DNA of 37,588 bases from Phascolarctobacterium sp. Lineage in GTDB: Bacteria; Bacillota; Negativicutes; Acidaminococcales; Acidaminococcaceae. The DNA lies in NCBI GenBank assembly GCA_017623055.1, contig JAGAPX010000044.1, positions 1-37,588 of the forward strand, given 5' to 3'. The position numbers and the translations under genes were made by a program. Shown here piece after piece: positions 33,731-37,588 of the stretch (positions are counted from its first letter, which is position 1; each line of letters opens with the position of its first letter). The notes under the pieces were generated by a model. It was not told the DNA's origin and ran no database searches. It worked only from the letters and a program-made list of their open reading frames with translations.

Positions 33731-35032
33731 ATGAAAGATTTTATCAATGTTGGCTTATTGGGTGCCGGAACTGTTGGTGGCGGCGTAATTCATGTATTAG
33801 AAAGAAACGCTGCTGACATCGCAAAAAAAGTTGGTATGCCCATTAAAATTACAAAAATTTTCGGTCGCGAAGCAGCTCAATTGGCAGCTGTCTACGGCGA
33901 TGGTTACTACTACACAACCAATGCTGATGAGATTTTGGAAGACCCTGAAATTGACATCGTAGTAGAATTAATTGGTAGGGAACACCCTGCTAAAGAATTC
34001 ATTGCAAAGGCATTTGAAAACGGCAAGAGCGTTGTAACTGCAAATAAAGATGTTTTGGCTAAGTACGGTGCAGAGTTGTTCCCCTTGGCAGAAGCTGCTA
34101 ATCGTGACTTTATGTTCGAAGCAAGCGTTGCTGGTGGTATTCCTATTCTGCAAACTATGAAAACCTCTTTGGCTGCTAATAAGATTACCTCTGTAATGGG
34201 TATCGTAAATGGCACCACTAACTATATGCTTACTAAAATGTCTCAAGAGCATATGGATTATGAAGATGTTTTGAAAGAAGCGCAAGCTATGGGCTACGCG
34301 GAATCCGATCCCACTGCTGACGTTGGCGGTTTGGACGCAGCTCGTAAAGCTGTAATTTTGGCTTCCATTGCATTCAATACTCGTGTATCCTTAGATGATG
34401 TACAAATTGAAGGTATCCAAAATATTGGAATTCAAGACATTGACTACGCAGAAAAACTTGGTTATGTAATCAAGCTGTTGGCTGTTGCTAAAAATGACCC
34501 GGAAAATGGTATTAGTGTTTCTGTACGTCCTACTATGCTTCCTAAGGAGCATCCTTTAGCAAGCGTTAATGACGTATTCAATGCAATCTTCGTAACCGGT
34601 GATGCGCTGGGTGACGCAATGTTCATGGGTCGTGGTGCAGGCAGATATCCTACTGCTAGTGCTGTTTGTGGTGATATCATCGATGCTGCTCGTAACTTGA
34701 TTCATCACGAAGGTAACCGTGTAAGCTGCACCTGCTTTGAAGAAAAACGTATGTGCTCTATTGAAAAGCTGTGTGCTCCTTGCTACATCCGTATGCAAGT
34801 TACTGACCAGCCCGGTGCCTTGGCTGCAATCGCTGCTGCCTTCGGTGCTCAAAACGTTAGCTTGCGTAGTGTAGTACAAAGCCGTACTGTTGACGGTTGT
34901 GCTGAATTGGTATTCATTACTCATTCCGTATCTGAGTTTAATTTACAAATGGCTTTGCAAATTTTGAAGGTGCTGCCTGTTGTTAAAGAAATTTGCAGCA
35001 TTATTCGTGTTGAAGATAATGATTTGAAATAA
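33731..35032 (+). CDS. hom: Homoserine dehydrogenase
   Basis: Reduces aspartate semialdehyde to homoserine in threonine/methionine synthesis (433 aa, full length). The NAD(P) motif is GLLGAGTVGGGV (8-19). NKDVLAKYG and MGIVNGTTNYMLTKM are the standard substrate-domain motifs. ESDPTADVGGLDAARKAVILASIAF contains the catalytic Asp/Lys pair. A C-terminal ACT domain (about 350-433; RMQVTDQPGALAAIAAAFGAQNVSLRSVVQ) indicates threonine feedback. GGAGGGG precedes ATG. thrB follows 14 bases later. Confidence 0.96.
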   Translation: MKDFINVGLLGAGTVGGGVIHVLERNAADIAKKVGMPIKITKIFGREAAQLAAVYGDGYYYTTNADEILEDPEIDIVVELIGREHPAKEFIAKAFENGKSVVTANKDVLAKYGAELFPLAEAANRDFMFEASVAGGIPILQTMKTSLAANKITSVMGIVNGTTNYMLTKMSQEHMDYEDVLKEAQAMGYAESDPTADVGGLDAARKAVILASIAFNTRVSLDDVQIEGIQNIGIQDIDYAEKLGYVIKLLAVAKNDPENGISVSVRPTMLPKEHPLASVNDVFNAIFVTGDALGDAMFMGRGAGRYPTASAVCGDIIDAARNLIHHEGNRVSCTCFEEKRMCSIEKLCAPCYIRMQVTDQPGALAAIAAAFGAQNVSLRSVVQSRTVDGCAELVFITHSVSEFNLQMALQILKVLPVVKEICSIIRVEDNDLK

Positions 35033-35046
35033 GTTGGTGATTAGTT

Positions 35047-35958
35047 ATGAACAAAGTTAGTATTCGCGTTCCTGCAACATCTGCCAACTGTGGTTCTGGC
35101 TTTGACACTTTAGGTTTAGCTTGTACCTTATATAATGAAGTAACTTACGAAATCACTTCTTCCCGTGGCTTCCATCTGGAAGTTACCGGTGAAGGAGCTG
35201 AATATTTAAAACCTTGCGGTCGCAATCTCGCTTTCGCCAGTTTTTTACGAGTTTGGAATGAAGTAACCGCAAGGGAGCGTATTGGCTTGAAGGTTACCAT
35301 GCATAATCGTATTCCCATGTCTCGTGGTTTGGGTAGTAGCTCCAGTGCCATTGTGGCTGGGATTTATGCTGGTAATATTTTGAGTGGCAATAGATTTAAT
35401 GATGATGAACTTTTAGGTTTTGCTACGGAAATTGAAGGTCATCCTGATAATGTTGCTCCCGCGCTTTTAGGTGGCTTTACCATCAGCTATATGGATGGTC
35501 GCAAGGCACATTCTTTAAGAGTGGAGCCTGCTAAACCTTTAAAATTCATTGCCGTTGTTCCTGAACGTCGCTTACCAACAGTATTGGCTCGTCAGGCAAT
35601 CCCTAAGACTGTGTCTCATCATGATGCAGTGTTCAACACTTCCAGAGCATCCCTTTTAGTGGGTGCACTTTTAAGTGGAGAGTACCAATATCTGGCTTCT
35701 GGTTTAGAAGATAAGCTGCACCAACCTTATCGTGCGCATCTTATTCCGGGCTTAGATGATGTGTTCGAGGCGGCGCGTAACGCTGGCGCCTACAACGCAA
35801 TTATCAGTGGTGCTGGTAGTACTGTGATGGCGTACGCAGATGTGAATGCTGACCATGAAAAGATTGCGCGTGCCATGCAGGACGCATTCTTAAAAAATAA
35901 TGAGCCTTGTGCTTATCATATTCTTGATCTTGATTTGGACGGTGTAAAAGAAATCTAA
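35047..35958 (+). CDS. thrB: Homoserine kinase
   Basis: GHMP-family kinase making O-phosphohomoserine for threonine synthesis (303 aa). GHMP motif 1: VPATSANCGSGFDTLGLA (8-25). Motif 2, the ATP-binding loop: PMSRGLGSSSSAIVAG (90-105). Motif 3: AIISGAGSTVMAYA near residue 257-270. No threonine synthase (thrC) gene follows; a tRNA gene with its own promoter comes next, so thrC must be elsewhere. The start has TTGGTGATT upstream, a modest ribosome-binding site, consistent with coupling to hom. Confidence 0.95.
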   Translation: MNKVSIRVPATSANCGSGFDTLGLACTLYNEVTYEITSSRGFHLEVTGEGAEYLKPCGRNLAFASFLRVWNEVTARERIGLKVTMHNRIPMSRGLGSSSSAIVAGIYAGNILSGNRFNDDELLGFATEIEGHPDNVAPALLGGFTISYMDGRKAHSLRVEPAKPLKFIAVVPERRLPTVLARQAIPKTVSHHDAVFNTSRASLLVGALLSGEYQYLASGLEDKLHQPYRAHLIPGLDDVFEAARNAGAYNAIISGAGSTVMAYADVNADHEKIARAMQDAFLKNNEPCAYHILDLDLDGVKEI

Positions 35959-35976
35959 AAATTTCAGAAAAAACCG

Positions 35977-36005
35977 TTGACAATTATACATATAATCTGT
36001 ATAAT
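35977..36005 (+). promoter_or_regulatory. Perfect-consensus sigma-70 promoter for tRNA-Pro
   Basis: TTGACA (35977-35982), exactly 17 bases, TATAAT (36000-36005). Both hexamers are identical to consensus. It ends 13 bases before the tRNA 5' end. Confidence 0.93.
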
Positions 36006-36018
36006 AGTTTTTGTGATT

Positions 36019-36095
36019 CGGGGCGTGGCTCAGCTTGGTAGAGCGCTTCCTTGGGGTGGAAGAGGTCGTGGGTTCGAATCCCGCCGCTCCGACCA
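36019..36095 (+). tRNA. tRNA-Pro (anticodon GGG)
   Basis: A 77-nt cloverleaf. Acceptor stem CGGGGCG pairs with CGCTCCG (one G-T). D arm: GCTC...GAGC. Anticodon stem CTTCC/GGAAG with loop TTGGGGT gives anticodon GGG at positions 34-36. T arm: GTGGG-TTCGAAT-CCCGC. Discriminator A and an encoded CCA end at 36095. It is a single tRNA gene with its own promoter and terminator. Confidence 0.96.
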
Positions 36096-36108
36096 TTTCG
36101 GATCGATT

Positions 36109-36141
36109 GCCTTTACGGGTTCCACCGTAAAGGCTTTTTTT
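36109..36141 (+). terminator. Intrinsic terminator after tRNA-Pro
   Basis: A perfect 10-bp stem GCCTTTACGG (36109-36118), loop GTTCCA, CCGTAAAGGC (36125-36134), followed by TTTTTTTG. Confidence 0.94.
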
Positions 36142-36174
36142 GTATGTCTAAATCTATTCTTGGAGGTAACAGTA

Positions 36175-36735
36175 ATGATTCGTACCTTGCAGCTTGTTTG
36201 CAGCGAATGTGGTAACAAATTCTTACCGGAAGGTGAGCTTTATTACCGTGATAACTACATCAGCACTAATATTCGAGATACAAAGTTTATTTGTCCTGCC
36301 TGCATCAAAGAATGGCGTGATAAATGGAAAGTAAAAGACGCCGTTTATTTTGAAGAGGACTACGTTCTTACCGTTACCATTGAACTGGAAGACGGTACTG
36401 TTTATAAAAACATGGACTGCACTCCCATTGACGAAACAGAAACCGTTGTGACCGGTGAGGATATTCCTGTGGAAGCTCAACAAAAGCTGTACCAAATTTA
36501 TTTAGCTTGGGATACAGAACGTAAGGCGAAACTTTTGAAGGATTGTATCTTCAATGATGAGTTCATGCGTACTACCGTAACTTGTGAAACTTATTCCGGT
36601 GAAAGATTTGAAAATCTTGCCTTCCGCTTCAATATGAAAGGCGAGCTGGAAACTGAACGTCCCATTCCTGATTATGTGAAGGAACAAATCATCGAAGCCT
36701 ATAGATTATATGAAGCTCAAAATATGATGGATTAA
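36175..36735 (+). CDS. Unrecognised 186-aa protein with two CxxC pairs (zinc-ribbon-like)
   Basis: I do not recognise this family. ATG 36175 has GGAGG (36162-36166) 8 bases upstream; the open frame continues 5' through the tRNA gene, but that part is not coding. The N-terminus has CSEC (C9, C12) and CPAC (C40, C43), which could bind one zinc ion or Fe-S cluster. The rest is acidic and has no membrane segment or signal peptide, so it is cytoplasmic. Two similar-looking segments (about 65-110 and 130-180) each contain a T-V-T...G...Y/F-N...-P pattern ending in a helix with [14 protein letters not shown] or [14 protein letters not shown], suggesting an internal duplication. It lies 13 bases before prfC, so it may share its transcript and a role near translation, which is inference. 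Confidence 0.75.
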   Translation: MIRTLQLVCSECGNKFLPEGELYYRDNYISTNIRDTKFICPACIKEWRDKWKVKDAVYFEEDYVLTVTIELEDGTVYKNMDCTPIDETETVVTGEDIPVEAQQKLYQIYLAWDTERKAKLLKDCIFNDEFMRTTVTCETYSGERFENLAFRFNMKGELETERPIPDYVKEQIIEAYRLYEAQNMMD

Positions 36736-36748
36736 GAGAGGGTACCAA

Positions 36749-37588
36749 ATGGAAGAATTATTAGAAAAGATTGAGAAGCGTCGCACCTTCGCGATTATCT
36801 CTCACCCTGACGCAGGTAAAACTACCTTAACTGAAAAACTTTTGTTATACGGCGGAGCAATTCATTTGGCTGGCTCCGTTAAAGCAAGAAAAAGCAATAA
36901 GCACGCTGTTTCCGACTGGATGGAAATCGAAAAGCAACGTGGTATTTCCGTTACTTCTTCTGTTTTGCAATTTGATTACGATGGTTATCGCGTAAACATT
37001 CTTGATACCCCTGGTCACCAAGACTTCTCTGAAGATACCTATCGTACTTTGATGGCAGCAGATAGCGCAGTAATGCTTATTGACGCAGCGAAGGGTGTAG
37101 AACCTCAAACTAAAAAGCTGTTCTGGGTTTGCCATCGTCGTAAGCTGCCTATCTTTACCTTTGTAAACAAATTGGACCGTTATGGACGCAATCCCTTTGA
37201 TTTGATGGACGAGCTGGAAAAAGTACTTCACATTAGAGCGTATCCCATTAACTGGCCTATCGGTATCGACGGTCATTATAAAGGCGTTTATAACCGTTTG
37301 GAAAATAGCATTGAGCTCTTTGAAGAAGATGGTAGCCACGGTGCTAAGAAACTGAAATCTACTACCGGTTCCTTGGATGACCCGAAGATTCAAGAAATGT
37401 TGGGTGATGAGCTGTACGAAAACCTGTGCAACGATATCGAACTGCTGGATATGGCTGGCGATGAATTCGATATGGAAAAGGTAAATAATGGCGAACTTAC
37501 CCCTATGTTCTTTGGTAGTGCTATGACTAACTTCGGTGTACAGGCGTTTCTGGAAAAATTCTTGGAATTGAGTCCTAAACCACAGCCC
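36749..37588 (+). CDS. prfC: Peptide chain release factor 3 (cut by window end)
   Basis: GTPase that removes RF1/RF2 from the ribosome after termination. The first 280 codons are present with no stop; the 3' half lies beyond the window. Translation factor GTPase motifs: G1 HPDAGKTT (19-26), G2 [10 protein letters not shown]3 DTPGHQDF (86-93), G4 NKLD (140-143) and G5 GSA in [11 protein letters not shown]. The segment [24 protein letters not shown] is characteristic of RF3 rather than EF-G or LepA. GAGAGGG lies upstream of ATG 36749, 13 bases after the preceding gene. Confidence 0.95.
   Translation, partial: MEELLEKIEKRRTFAIISHPDAGKTTLTEKLLLYGGAIHLAGSVKARKSNKHAVSDWMEIEKQRGISVTSSVLQFDYDGYRVNILDTPGHQDFSEDTYRTLMAADSAVMLIDAAKGVEPQTKKLFWVCHRRKLPIFTFVNKLDRYGRNPFDLMDELEKVLHIRAYPINWPIGIDGHYKGVYNRLENSIELFEEDGSHGAKKLKSTTGSLDDPKIQEMLGDELYENLCNDIELLDMAGDEFDMEKVNNGELTPMFFGSAMTNFGVQAFLEKFLELSPKPQP

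Noticed and set aside
35977-36174. N-terminal extension of the four-cysteine protein through the tRNA
   Set aside because: It would translate the promoter and tRNA-Pro gene; ATG 36175 has its own strong GGAGG.

Overview
The window is a 37.6 kb chromosomal housekeeping segment from a low-to-moderate G+C Bacillota. It is most likely a diderm member (class Negativicutes, perhaps Acidaminococcaceae/Phascolarctobacterium-like); this assignment is inference. Two things support it. First, the order lapA(yrvD)-recJ-relA-dtd-MBL-...-hisS-aspS-6S RNA-tcdA(yrvM)-rarA(yrvN) is the classical Bacillota order known from Bacillus subtilis. Second, there is a secretin gene (an outer-membrane pore) next to PilB- and PilT-type ATPases, which only makes sense in a cell with an outer membrane. 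No phage, IS element, CRISPR array or defence system is visible.

Layout. 1-115: 3' end of a 5S rRNA and its terminator, i.e. the end of an rRNA operon. 140-6860 (+): trkA, two trkH paralogues, a LarA-type nickel racemase homologue and an L-2-hydroxyisocaproate-dehydrogenase-like enzyme, closed by a bidirectional terminator. 6876-8707 (-): class II aldolase fba, an RluA-type pseudouridine synthase and a DUF896 protein. 8769-10661 (+): a FecCD-type permease and its ATPase. 10665-10824: a repeat element with imperfect inverted arms whose right arm lies in a 33-bp tandem duplication. 10863-11492 (-): an exported DUF4163/DUF3298 protein. 11771-23393 (+): the long block lapA-recJ-relA-dtd-MBL-AI2E-hemZ-hisS-aspS. 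23450-23623: a 6S RNA recognisable by position and fold, followed by tcdA and rarA. 25688-26848 (-): a compact secretin, divergent from pilB and pilT (27016-29227). 29325-33126 (+): a DUF512 radical-SAM protein, a corrinoid adenosyltransferase, der and plsY. 33182-35958 (+): an HTH-ACT regulator with hom and thrB. 36000-36141: tRNA-Pro(GGG) with a perfect-consensus promoter and a terminator. 36175-36735: an unrecognised four-cysteine protein. 36749-end: prfC, cut by the window edge.

How the genes fit together. Most of the content is translation and stringent response (hisS, aspS, dtd, relA, der, prfC, tRNA-Pro, 6S RNA), DNA maintenance (recJ, rarA) and central metabolism (fba, larA/2-hydroxyacid dehydrogenase, hom-thrB, plsY). 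The least routine observations are these. The secretin's signal peptide lies upstream of every canonical start codon and points to an ATT start. The pilus-type ATPase/secretin set is minimal. The repeat element has a duplicated arm. The 6S RNA fold can be traced by hand. A perfect inverted repeat lies just downstream of the hom operon -10 box, and the first gene of that operon encodes an HTH-ACT protein. A 2-hydroxyacid racemase and dehydrogenase are paired. I found no clearly new multi-gene system; the secretin/PilB/PilT island and the repeat element are the best candidates for follow-up.
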